In this document: positions 1 through 5,585 of the stretch, piece after piece | How the letters are laid out: every line of letters starts with the position of its first letter | Position numbering within the stretch: the first letter of the stretch is position 1 | NCBI GenBank assembly: GCA_900313775.1 | Contig: OMSP01000209.1 | Location: 1-6,023, forward strand | Source of the DNA: an uncultured Eubacteriales bacterium | Lineage (GTDB): Bacteria > Bacillota > Clostridia > Lachnospirales > Lachnospiraceae | DNA: 6,023 nt | Direction of reading: 5' to 3' | Translations under genes and position numbers: made by a program | Notes under the pieces: generated by a model | What the model was told of the DNA's origin: nothing | Seen by the model: only the letters and a program-made list of their open reading frames with translations | Databases searched by the model: none

Positions 1-86
1 GAGAAGGAGGGATTTGAACCCTCGCGCCGGTCTCCCGACCTACACCCTTAGCAGGGGCGCCTCTTCAGCCTCTTGAGTACTTCTCC
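1..86 (-). tRNA. tRNA-Ser (anticodon GCU), 3' end cut by the window edge
   Basis: Read on the minus strand, the sequence folds into a class II tRNA. It has a 7-nt 5' acceptor arm (GGAGAAG), a 3-bp D stem (CTC/GAG), an anticodon stem CGCCC/GGGTG around the loop CTGCTAA, a 19-nt variable arm with a GGTC/GACC stem, and a T stem GAGGG/CCCTC around TTCAAAT. The anticodon GCT is at plus positions 50-52 and reads AGC/AGU serine codons. The long variable arm is the serine hallmark. Six of the seven 3' acceptor bases are visible; the last pair, the discriminator base and any encoded CCA lie off the window. It follows maf on the same strand but has its own promoter. Confidence 0.96.
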
Positions 87-119
87 TGAGTCTGAATATC
101 TCTCAAACAGTCGAGTAAA

Positions 120-148
120 ATTTTAACCCGAAACGGCCGTTCTGTCAA
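120..148 (-). promoter_or_regulatory. Sigma-A type promoter for tRNA-Ser, overlapping the maf stop codon
   Basis: On the minus strand there is a perfect -35 TTGACA (143-148), a 17-bp spacer and a -10 TAAAAT (120-125, 5 of 6 consensus). Transcription should start near 113, giving a leader of about 27 nt before the mature tRNA 5' end at 86. The -35 hexamer contains the maf TGA stop codon (145-147). The spacer holds a 10-bp palindrome, AACGGCCGTT (132-141). Confidence 0.8.
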
Positions 149-729
149 TCACCCAACTCTTTTCTTATCCTGTCCAGCTCATGGGCCACATAGTAGACGG
201 GCAGACCGACGACATTAAAGTAATCACCGTGCACGCTCTTGACATAAGAGCAGAATCGTCCCTGCACGCCGTAGGCCCCGGCCTTGTCCATCGCTTCTCC
301 GGAGGCAATATAAGCTCGCAGCTGTTCATCCGTCGCCTTGCCGACATAGACATCAGTCTCCTCCACATGAGTCACGGTCCTGACCAATCCTTCCTTGTCG
401 GCGTAGATGAAGGTACAGCCTGTGTATACTCTGTGCGTGTTCTCCCGCAGGGAACAGAGCATCTCAAATGCTTCATCCTCGGTCTCGGGCTTTTCAAAAA
501 TGCGCCCTTTAAACGAGACGACAGTATCAGCCCCCAGCACGATCGCATCGGGATGGGGCAGAAAGACTGCCTGCGCCTTGCGCGCTGACAGCTCGGCGAC
601 CCTTTCCTTGGGATTGTCTTTATCTGTCTCTTCCGACATATGACTCGACAGAGCAGTAAACTGTATGCCCGCCATTTCAAGCAGAGCGCGGCGGCGCGGT
701 GACTGTGAAGCCAGTATGAATTCTTTCAT
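145..729 (-). CDS. maf: Maf family nucleoside triphosphate pyrophosphatase (YhdE-like, dTTP/UTP type)
   Basis: This 194-residue protein has the full length usual for Maf. Family enzymes hydrolyse canonical or modified NTPs to NMP and pyrophosphate in the cytoplasm; they are tied to nucleotide-pool cleaning and, in Bacillus, to septum formation. Visible motifs are the N-terminal SQSPRRR (residues 8-14), the SARKA lysine near 51, GADTVV with Asp68, EKP (79-81), HRVYTG (99-104), DKAGAYGVQG (149-158) and NVVGLP (172-177). The YGVQG glutamine (157) fits the YhdE dTTP/UTP subgroup rather than the YceF m7GTP subgroup; this is a motif judgement. The ATG at 729 is preceded by the SD GGGGGA (736-741) with a 6-nt spacer. 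The gene is divergent from the zinc-ribbon gene, and its stop codon lies inside the tRNA-Ser promoter. No separate hairpin terminator is visible after the stop, so readthrough into the tRNA is possible. Confidence 0.95.
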   Translation of the reverse strand: MKEFILASQSPRRRALLEMAGIQFTALSSHMSEETDKDNPKERVAELSARKAQAVFLPHPDAIVLGADTVVSFKGRIFEKPETEDEAFEMLCSLRENTHRVYTGCTFIYADKEGLVRTVTHVEETDVYVGKATDEQLRAYIASGEAMDKAGAYGVQGRFCSYVKSVHGDYFNVVGLPVYYVAHELDRIRKELGD

Positions 730-755
730 GATACATCCCCCGTTATAAAAAGAAG

Positions 756-784
756 TTGTGCTCGACTGAAAAATTCGCTATAAT
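756..784 (+). promoter_or_regulatory. Promoter of the zinc-ribbon membrane protein gene
   Basis: A perfect -10 TATAAT (779-784) lies 17 bp after a weak -35 TTGTGC (756-761, 3 of 6 consensus). Start of transcription is expected near 791, with a leader of about 35 nt that contains the GAGGAGG SD. Confidence 0.65.
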
Positions 785-806
785 GGTTGAAGCATGATAA
801 TACCAA
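777..806 (-). promoter_or_regulatory. Candidate maf promoter
   Basis: Minus-strand TTGGTA (801-806, 4 of 6 consensus), an 18-bp spacer and TATAGC (777-782, 4 of 6). It would give a leader of about 40 nt that includes the maf SD. The match is only moderate, but maf must be transcribed from this divergent gap, and the site overlaps the -10 of the opposing gene. Confidence 0.35.
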
Positions 807-810
807 CTAC

Positions 811-817
811 GAGGAGG
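811..817 (+). promoter_or_regulatory. Shine-Dalgarno that fixes the zinc-ribbon gene start
   Basis: GAGGAGG is followed by an 8-nt spacer to the ATG at 826. This rules out the in-frame TTG at 787, which lies upstream of the SD and would add 13 residues with no zinc-ribbon or signal character. Confidence 0.85.
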
Positions 818-825
818 TACATCAC

Positions 826-1152
826 ATGAAATGCCCACATTGCGGAGAAGAACTTGTCAGAAGCACCAAGAATCCCGACTATCTTCTTTGCTATACCTGC
901 AAGAAAAAGTATAAAGCTCCGGCTCCGGCGCCCAGCCGTCCTGCCGAAGATCGTGCAAGACGCGAGCGTGATACCGCTTATACTCAGATGCTTGACATCG
1001 GTGTCGATGAGGATGAGCGCGGCGGACACGGCGGTCTGATCTTCCTTATCATCCTGCTGCTGATCATTGCGGCTCTGGTGGTAGGCTATTTCATTTTCAA
1101 CATCGACTATTTCTCATATATCTCAAAGATCATTGAGCATTTCAAAAAATGA
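826..1152 (+). CDS. Small zinc-ribbon protein with one C-terminal membrane helix, function unknown
   Basis: A 108-residue protein not recognised as a named family. It starts directly with a four-cysteine zinc ribbon, Cys3-x2-Cys6 and Cys22-x2-Cys25 (MKCPHCGEE and CYTCKKKYK), expected to bind one Zn2+. Next come an Ala/Pro-rich linker (31-40, APAPAPSRPA), a charged stretch (41-66), a Gly-rich turn (67-70), a single hydrophobic helix of about 22 residues (71-92) and a short Lys-ending tail. There is no signal peptide, so a cytoplasmic ribbon tethered to the membrane is the simplest topology (positive-inside was not rigorously tested). Similar ribbon-plus-TM proteins are common in Clostridia and usually annotated as hypothetical. 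It has its own promoter and terminator, so it is monocistronic. Its role could be regulatory or scaffolding; nothing here decides. Confidence 0.85.
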   Translation: MKCPHCGEELVRSTKNPDYLLCYTCKKKYKAPAPAPSRPAEDRARRERDTAYTQMLDIGVDEDERGGHGGLIFLIILLLIIAALVVGYFIFNIDYFSYISKIIEHFKK

Positions 1153-1174
1153 TCCTGGGTTTTGAGCCAATGAC

Positions 1175-1206
1175 ACGGCTGTCGCGTATGCGGCAGCCGT
1201 TTTTAT
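1175..1206 (+). terminator. Intrinsic terminator after the zinc-ribbon gene
   Basis: An 11-bp stem (1175-1185 with 1190-1200, one T-G wobble) around the loop GTAT, immediately followed by TTTTTATT. It begins 22 nt after the stop codon. The 3' arm core ATGCGGCAGCC recurs in the terminator at 2783-2810. Confidence 0.93.
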
Positions 1207-1283
1207 TGATATTATTCTAAAAAATCTCCTTTCTCATGTCAAACATACGACTCCTCTGCTCTCTTTTATTTCTCCTGTCTGCA

Positions 1284-1292
1284 TGATATATT
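1284..1292 (+). promoter_or_regulatory. Candidate extended -10 promoter for the M18 aminopeptidase
   Basis: TG-A-TATATT is an extended -10 element (TATATT is 5 of 6 consensus). No good -35 is visible; the region 1263-1270 is only T-rich (CTTTTATT). Transcription would begin near 1299, giving a leader of about 65 nt that carries two hairpins. The rest of the gap from 1207 to 1283 is pyrimidine-rich and shows nothing else I can support. Confidence 0.45.
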
Positions 1293-1313
1293 AATAGGGA
1301 ACGACGCATGTAT

Positions 1314-1353
1314 CCGGCCGCGCCGGTAGAAAGGACAGCCTGCCTCTGCAGGC
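1314..1353 (+). promoter_or_regulatory. Two tandem hairpins in the aminopeptidase leader, the second covering the SD
   Basis: Hairpin 1 is CCGGC-CGC-GCCGG (1314-1326). Hairpin 2 is GCCTGC-CTCT-GCAGGC (1338-1353), a perfect 6-bp stem with a 4-nt loop. The 3' arm of hairpin 2 includes most of AGGCGA (1350-1355), the only SD-like sequence for the ATG at 1364, so folding would restrict ribosome access. No known riboswitch class was recognised, and there is no U-tract to make either hairpin a terminator. Confidence 0.45.
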
Positions 1354-1363
1354 GAAGATGATT

Positions 1364-2761
1364 ATGAGCAAAAACGTATGGGAAAGTTATGACGAGAAGG
1401 CATTGGAAGAACTCGATCTTATCAACGAACGCTACAAGGACTGTCTCAACCGGGGCAAGACCGAGAGAGAGTGTGTCGCGATCATCCTGGAAGATCTGAA
1501 AAAGAACGGTTATAAGTCGCTGGATGAGCTAAAGGAAGAAAACCACAAGCTTGCCGCCGGCGATAAGGTCTACTACTGTCAGATGGGAAAGAGCCTGGCG
1601 ATCTTTGAGATCGGCACCGATCCGCTCGAGAACGGGATGAACATCCTCGGCGCGCATATCGACTCGCCGCGGCTCGACGTCAAGCAGAACCCGCTCTATG
1701 AGTCAGACGATTTTGCCTACCTCGACACGCACTATTACGGCGGTATCCGCAAATACCACTGGCTCGCCATGCCGCTGGCCATCCACGGCGTTATCTGCAA
1801 AAAGGACGGAAGCACCGTACAGGTCGCCCTCGGAGAAGATGACGAGGATCCGAAGTTTGTGATCACGGATCTCCTTCCTCATCTGTCGGGCAAACAGGCA
1901 AAAAAGACCATCACGGAAGTGTTTGAAGGAGAAAACCTGGATCTTTTGATCGGCTCTCAGCCTTTAGCTGATGGCGAAGACAAGGACGACAAAAAAGACT
2001 CCGAGAAAGTGCGCAACCGTATTCTGAAGCTTCTGAAAGAAAAATACGGTATGGAAGAAGACGATTTCCTCTCCAGCGAGCTGGAGATCGTGCCGGCGGG
2101 AAAGGCCTGTGACTGCGGTCTGGACCGGAGCCTTGTCATGGCCTATGGACAGGATGACCGCGTCTGCGCCTTCACCTCATACTTCGCGATGAAGGAAGTG
2201 AGGGCCGGCAAGCGCACCAACTGCTGTATCCTCGTCGATAAGGAAGAGATCGGAAGTGTCGGCGCCACCGGCATGGAGTCTCTGTTCTTTGAAAACGCGA
2301 TTGCCGAGCTGGCAGCAATGGAGAAAGAGAGCTCACCTCTGACGGTCGCGCGCTGTATGCAGCATTCGCGGATGCTCTCCTCAGATGTCAACGCTGCTTT
2401 CGATCCGCTGTACGCTGATGTCTATGAAAAGCGCAACGCCTCCTACTGCGGTCGCGGACTGGCCTTCAGCAAGTTCACCGGCTCGCGGGGCAAAGCCGGA
2501 TCCAACGATGCCAACGCCGAGTACATCGCCTTCCTGCGCCGGATCCTCGATGCGGACAGCGTGGCCTATCAGTTCGCTGAACTCGGCAAGGTCGATATCG
2601 GAGGCGGCGGTACCATCGCCTATATCATGGCCAAATACGGCATGAATGTCATCGACAGCGGCGTGGCAGTGCTCTCCATGCACGCTCCCTGGGAGGTGAC
2701 CAGCAAAGCTGACGTCTATGAAGCCTACAAAGGCTACAAGAGTTTCCTGAGATCCGAATGA
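1364..2761 (+). CDS. apeA: M18 family metallo-aminopeptidase (aminopeptidase I, apeA type)
   Basis: A cytoplasmic zinc exopeptidase that removes N-terminal residues from peptides; M18 enzymes form large tetrahedral dodecamers, often favouring acidic or neutral residues. The 465-residue length is normal. All di-metal and catalytic positions are visible (numbered from MSKN): His98 in GAHIDSPRLD, Asp264/Asp265 in GQDDRV, the Glu294-Glu295 pair in DKEEIGSVGATG, Asp341 in SSDVNAAFDP and His440 in SMHAPWEVTS. The HIDSPRLD and THYYGGI patterns are those of the ApeA subgroup rather than the eukaryote-like ApeB subgroup. An acidic/lysine-rich insert (about 204-218) sits before the DDR region. I prefer the ATG at 1364 over 1358, because AGGCGA (1350-1355) is 8 nt from 1364 but nearly touches 1358; the earlier start would add only Met-Ile. 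The gene is monocistronic between a hairpin-bearing leader and a strong terminator, and probably serves peptide recycling. Confidence 0.95.
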   Translation: MSKNVWESYDEKALEELDLINERYKDCLNRGKTERECVAIILEDLKKNGYKSLDELKEENHKLAAGDKVYYCQMGKSLAIFEIGTDPLENGMNILGAHIDSPRLDVKQNPLYESDDFAYLDTHYYGGIRKYHWLAMPLAIHGVICKKDGSTVQVALGEDDEDPKFVITDLLPHLSGKQAKKTITEVFEGENLDLLIGSQPLADGEDKDDKKDSEKVRNRILKLLKEKYGMEEDDFLSSELEIVPAGKACDCGLDRSLVMAYGQDDRVCAFTSYFAMKEVRAGKRTNCCILVDKEEIGSVGATGMESLFFENAIAELAAMEKESSPLTVARCMQHSRMLSSDVNAAFDPLYADVYEKRNASYCGRGLAFSKFTGSRGKAGSNDANAEYIAFLRRILDADSVAYQFAELGKVDIGGGGTIAYIMAKYGMNVIDSGVAVLSMHAPWEVTSKADVYEAYKGYKSFLRSE

Positions 2762-2782
2762 CAGGGGGTTGTTATGAACTAA

Positions 2783-2810
2783 AAGGGCTGCCGCTCATGC
2801 GGCAGCCCTT
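2783..2810. terminator. Bidirectional intrinsic terminator between convergent apeA and the patatin operon
   Basis: A perfect 12-bp GC-rich stem (2783-2794 with 2799-2810) around the loop TCAT. On the plus strand it is followed by GTTATTTATA; on the minus strand the stem runs into a short T run (CCCTTTTAG). It starts 21 nt after the apeA stop and lies 30 nt beyond the patatin stop at 2841, so it can serve both units. Confidence 0.9.
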
Positions 2811-2840
2811 GTTATTTATAAGATCCGGACGGACATCATA

Positions 2841-3677
2841 TCATTTCACGAATGTCTCAACAGCATGTGCATCCCGCCGTCCTCTCATATACATCGCTTC
2901 GATCGCCGATCTGTCCCGTGTCAGCGTACTCATCTTGCCGATAGTATCCGGCGCCACGATCAGAACTTTTCCCTCCTGTTCGAGCTCTTTGCAAAGATCG
3001 AGCTGACGGTTGTAAGTGTCTGCCCGCGAAGCAAGTGCGGCTGCCGCGCCGGGATACTTCTTTGTCATGCGCTTTGCCACTCGCTCATCTTTCTTTGAAC
3101 TCCTATAGAAATCCCTCGGTCGTGTGAGCACGACTACCACGCGATCGCACCCGTCCGCTATCGCTTTCTCCACGGGTATCGGGTCACTTATCCCGCCGTC
3201 GTAATACAGCTTCTCTTTATACTCATAAGGTCTGTTGACCCAGGGCACACAGCTGGAGGCACTGATAAATCCGTAATCGTCCTGCTTGAAATCCTGTTTA
3301 TAGAAATACTCAGGCTTCCCTGTCTCAGCTTCGGTCGCCACCACGACAAACTCCATGGGATTGTCCATCATACTCTGATAATCAAGCGGATTCTCCCCGT
3401 CAGAATTGGACAGATCGCGGTAGATATAGTCGAGATTGAGGAAACTGCCTGTGCGGACCTTCTGCCTCAGCCCCATATATTCTTTGCGGAAGCAGTATTC
3501 AGAATAGAACGGATAATTGCGCCCCGGCTGACGCGCGGTAAATGAAGCCAGATTGGCAGCGCCGGCAGACACTCCGATTGCATAGTCAAACCGGATATCA
3601 TGATCCATGCACCAGTCAAACACACCGGCACCATATATTCCGCGAAGGCCTCCGCCTACATCTATCACTCCAACCAC
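2841..3677 (-). CDS. Patatin-like phospholipase/acyl hydrolase (YjjU-type), third gene of the operon
   Basis: A predicted lipid acyl hydrolase with a Ser-Asp dyad. From a GTG start it is 278 residues: oxyanion-hole GGGLRG (8-13), nucleophile Ser37 in GVSAG (35-39) and catalytic Asp160 in DGG (160-162) followed by SDPIP. The C-terminal part (about 195-275, with KYPG and YNRQLDL) resembles the extra domain of YjjU-like patatins (DUF6363 as I recall it). There is no signal peptide or TM helix, so it is cytoplasmic or peripheral at the membrane; substrates are unknown. The start is GTG at 3675-3677, because AAAGGA (3687-3692) sits 9 nt upstream and the protein then opens as MVGVIDVGGGLRG. An open frame continues back to an ATG at 3806, but that would overlap the antiporter gene by 106 bp with unrelated sequence. 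It lies 23 bp after the antiporter stop and ends before the shared terminator. Confidence 0.92.
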   Translation of the reverse strand: MVGVIDVGGGLRGIYGAGVFDWCMDHDIRFDYAIGVSAGAANLASFTARQPGRNYPFYSEYCFRKEYMGLRQKVRTGSFLNLDYIYRDLSNSDGENPLDYQSMMDNPMEFVVVATEAETGKPEYFYKQDFKQDDYGFISASSCVPWVNRPYEYKEKLYYDGGISDPIPVEKAIADGCDRVVVVLTRPRDFYRSSKKDERVAKRMTKKYPGAAAALASRADTYNRQLDLCKELEQEGKVLIVAPDTIGKMSTLTRDRSAIEAMYMRGRRDAHAVETFVK

Positions 3678-3686
3678 AACAAACGA

Positions 3687-3692
3687 TCCTTT
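3687..3692 (-). promoter_or_regulatory. Shine-Dalgarno deciding the GTG start of the downstream patatin gene
   Basis: AAAGGA on the minus strand, 9 nt before the GTG at 3677 and inside the 23-bp gap after the antiporter stop codon (3701-3703). It supports independent initiation at GTG rather than at the far-upstream ATG. Confidence 0.7.
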
Positions 3693-3700
3693 CTCTATTT

Positions 3701-4669
3701 CTATGACGGAATCAGATACCCGAAGTACAGGGCATAGCAGACCAACATGATCACGCCGCCCCAACGCTGCAGTACCTGTCTTTTGTGAAATACAACACAG
3801 ACCCACAACAGGACGCTGCAGGCGATCGCTACGATACTGTCGACCGTAAACTTCGCTTCATAGGCGACCGGCGAGATCAATGCCGCTGTGCCAATGACAA
3901 ACAAAAGGTTGAAAATATTGCTGCCGACGATATTGCCTACCGCGATGTCGGCCTCCTTTTTGCGTGCAGCCGTCAGCGAGGTGACAAGCTCCGGCAGAGA
4001 AGTGCCGAGAGCAACAATAGTCAATCCGATGACCCGCTCGCTGATACCCACTATACGCGCAATGGCGGTCGCCGCGTCCACAGCGATATTACTTCCGACG
4101 ATGACTAGCGCCACGCCGACAACAAACATGACGATCAGCTGCCAGACAGGACGGCCCTGCCTCCTGACTTCAGCAGGATCCGGCTGCTTTTCCTTGTGCT
4201 TGTGGACCCGGTGATTGACGGACATATAGAACAGATAACTCAAATAGGCGATGAACAGCACCCACAGGATCGCTCCGTCGACCCTGCCTATCTCGTTATC
4301 GGTCAGACCGATGATCGCAAAGATCACAGTTACAAAAAAGACGAAGGGGATCTCGTATTTGATCGTTGACTCATGAACTGACAGGGGTGCTATCACGGCC
4401 GTCAGTCCCAGGATGACCAGGACATTGAGGATATTGCTCCCAATGACATTGCCGACGGCGATCGCGGCGCTGCCCTTGACCGAAGCAGAGATGCTGATGG
4501 CGGCCTCCGGCGCGCTTGTTCCCATGGCAACGATCGTCAGACCAATGACCAGCTTGGGAACTCCCGCTCTCTCTGCGATACCGGAAGCTCCTTCAACAAG
4601 CCATTCTGCTCCTTTTACCAAGAGAGCAAATCCGAGGATGAGTAATAAGATTTGAATCGCGATCTGCAT
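3701..4669 (-). CDS. CaCA family Ca2+/cation antiporter, YrbG-like (Na+/Ca2+ exchanger related)
   Basis: An integral membrane exchanger of 322 residues, the usual length for YrbG and NCX_Mj relatives, which swap Ca2+ for Na+ or H+. Both halves of the inverted-repeat fold are present. The alpha-1 motif has GLTIVAMGTSAPE with Glu55 and GNVIGSN (73-79); alpha-2 has GLTIVALGTSLPE with Glu227 and GNIVGSN (245-251). The two glutamates correspond to the ion-binding glutamates of the family. I count about ten hydrophobic helices, five per half, joined by a charged loop (about 151-175) rich in His, Lys and Arg (HRVHKHKEK). The ATG at 4669 lies 11 bp after the upstream patatin stop and has no convincing SD, so translation is probably coupled to that gene. 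Ion specificity cannot be read from the sequence; Ca2+ extrusion is the family-based guess. Confidence 0.93.
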   Translation of the reverse strand: MQIAIQILLLILGFALLVKGAEWLVEGASGIAERAGVPKLVIGLTIVAMGTSAPEAAISISASVKGSAAIAVGNVIGSNILNVLVILGLTAVIAPLSVHESTIKYEIPFVFFVTVIFAIIGLTDNEIGRVDGAILWVLFIAYLSYLFYMSVNHRVHKHKEKQPDPAEVRRQGRPVWQLIVMFVVGVALVIVGSNIAVDAATAIARIVGISERVIGLTIVALGTSLPELVTSLTAARKKEADIAVGNIVGSNIFNLLFVIGTAALISPVAYEAKFTVDSIVAIACSVLLWVCVVFHKRQVLQRWGGVIMLVCYALYFGYLIPS

Positions 4670-4680
4670 AGTCTATCGAA

Positions 4681-5538
4681 TCATGCGGTCTCTTCCCGCA
4701 AATACTGTTTCACTTCCTCAATAATGGTCTCCGCATGGACGCGTCCCTTATCGTAGGTCGCCTTGATTCTCTGCGGATCATGCTCGATCCGTCCTATCTC
4801 GAGTGCGTTCTCAGGTCTGATGACATAGATATCTCCCGCCTCTTCCAACTGTGCGAGACGTCTCGTTGTCCGGTTGTACATCAGATGGCGGTCCAGCAGC
4901 GCCCGCGCAAACTTCGGGTATTTGCGCAGAGCGAACCGGAGCAGCCGGTCGTGCCCTGAGGGATGCTTGATATAATCCTTTGGCTGAGTCGTGATGACAA
5001 CGATCTTGTCGTATCCTTCTTTAAGAGCGTACTCGATCGGGATCGAATCGCCGACTCCTCCGTCCTGCAAATCATATCCGCCGACATGCACGACACGTGA
5101 TACCAACGGCATCGACGCGCTGGCCCGCATCCACTCCATTGCCTCTTCGTCCAGCGTGTCTATGTCATGATAGACCGGTTTGCCTGTGTGCACATCCGTA
5201 CAGACGACAGTAAACTTCATGGGGCTGCTCTCAAACGTCTCCTTGTCCATGACATCCAGCTTCATCGGCAGAGTATGATAGCAGAATTTAGCCCCGAACA
5301 TGTCACCCGTGAGGATCAGAGAGCGGATGCTGCAGTAACGCCAGTCGCGGGCGTACTTACAGTTGTAGCGCACTGCACGGCCGATCTGATGCGACTTGTA
5401 ATTGCATCCGAAAGCCGCGCCGGCCGACACGCCGATGGCGGCATCGTATTCGATGCCGTGCTCCATCATTACATCCAATATACCGGCGGTAAAAATACCT
5501 CTTAATCCTCCGCCTTCCAGTACCAATGCTGATCTCAC
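4681..5538 (-). CDS. Patatin-like phospholipase/acyl hydrolase (YjjU-type), first gene of the operon
   Basis: A 285-residue predicted serine lipid hydrolase and paralog of the gene two places downstream. It has the opening ALVLEGGGLRG with oxyanion-hole GGGLRG (9-14), nucleophile Ser38 in GVSAG (36-40) and catalytic Asp159 in DGG (159-161) followed by VGDSIPIEYA. The tail (about 195-275) carries KYPKFARALLDRHLMYN, the YjjU-type C-terminal extension. There is no signal peptide or TM segment. The LEGGG opening is the commoner bacterial form, whereas the paralog has IDVGGG, so the two belong to different subgroups rather than a recent tandem copy. The GTG start at 5538 is set by a consensus AGGAGGT (5549-5555) 10 nt upstream; no closer ATG fits. 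It is the promoter-proximal gene, followed after 11 bp by the antiporter. Phospholipid, lysophospholipid or other acyl-ester substrates are possible. Confidence 0.94.
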   Translation of the reverse strand: MRSALVLEGGGLRGIFTAGILDVMMEHGIEYDAAIGVSAGAAFGCNYKSHQIGRAVRYNCKYARDWRYCSIRSLILTGDMFGAKFCYHTLPMKLDVMDKETFESSPMKFTVVCTDVHTGKPVYHDIDTLDEEAMEWMRASASMPLVSRVVHVGGYDLQDGGVGDSIPIEYALKEGYDKIVVITTQPKDYIKHPSGHDRLLRFALRKYPKFARALLDRHLMYNRTTRRLAQLEEAGDIYVIRPENALEIGRIEHDPQRIKATYDKGRVHAETIIEEVKQYLREETA

Positions 5539-5548
5539 GTACAGACAG

Positions 5549-5555
5549 ACCTCCT
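5549..5555 (-). promoter_or_regulatory. Consensus Shine-Dalgarno for the GTG start at 5538
   Basis: AGGAGGT on the minus strand with a 10-nt spacer to GTG. It is the strongest ribosome binding site of the operon and decides an otherwise non-ATG start. Confidence 0.85.
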
Positions 5556-5585
5556 GTGCTCAGTCAACTCTTTTCTATCATATTT

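Noticed and set aside
1..86. tRNA-Ser as an attachment site for an integrated element
   Set aside because: The tRNA 3' end is the window edge, so a direct repeat cannot be judged. No integrase or phage-like gene is present in the window.
181..588. A 135-codon open frame on the plus strand opposite maf
   Set aside because: It lies wholly antisense to maf, which carries all Maf motifs. The translation has no recognisable domain, and there is no SD at its start.
787..825. TTG start giving a 121-residue zinc-ribbon protein
   Set aside because: The GAGGAGG SD (811-817) lies inside this extension and points to the ATG at 826. The TTG has no SD and starts just before the predicted transcription start.
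2381..2683. Long open frames on both strands inside apeA
   Set aside because: They are shadows of the M18 coding frame, which contains the Asp and His metal ligands in this stretch. Their translations look like low-complexity out-of-frame sequence.
3785..4214. Plus-strand open frames opposite the antiporter gene
   Set aside because: They are antisense to a conserved alpha-2 repeat region. The translations are Thr/Ala/Met-rich out-of-frame products without SD or motifs.
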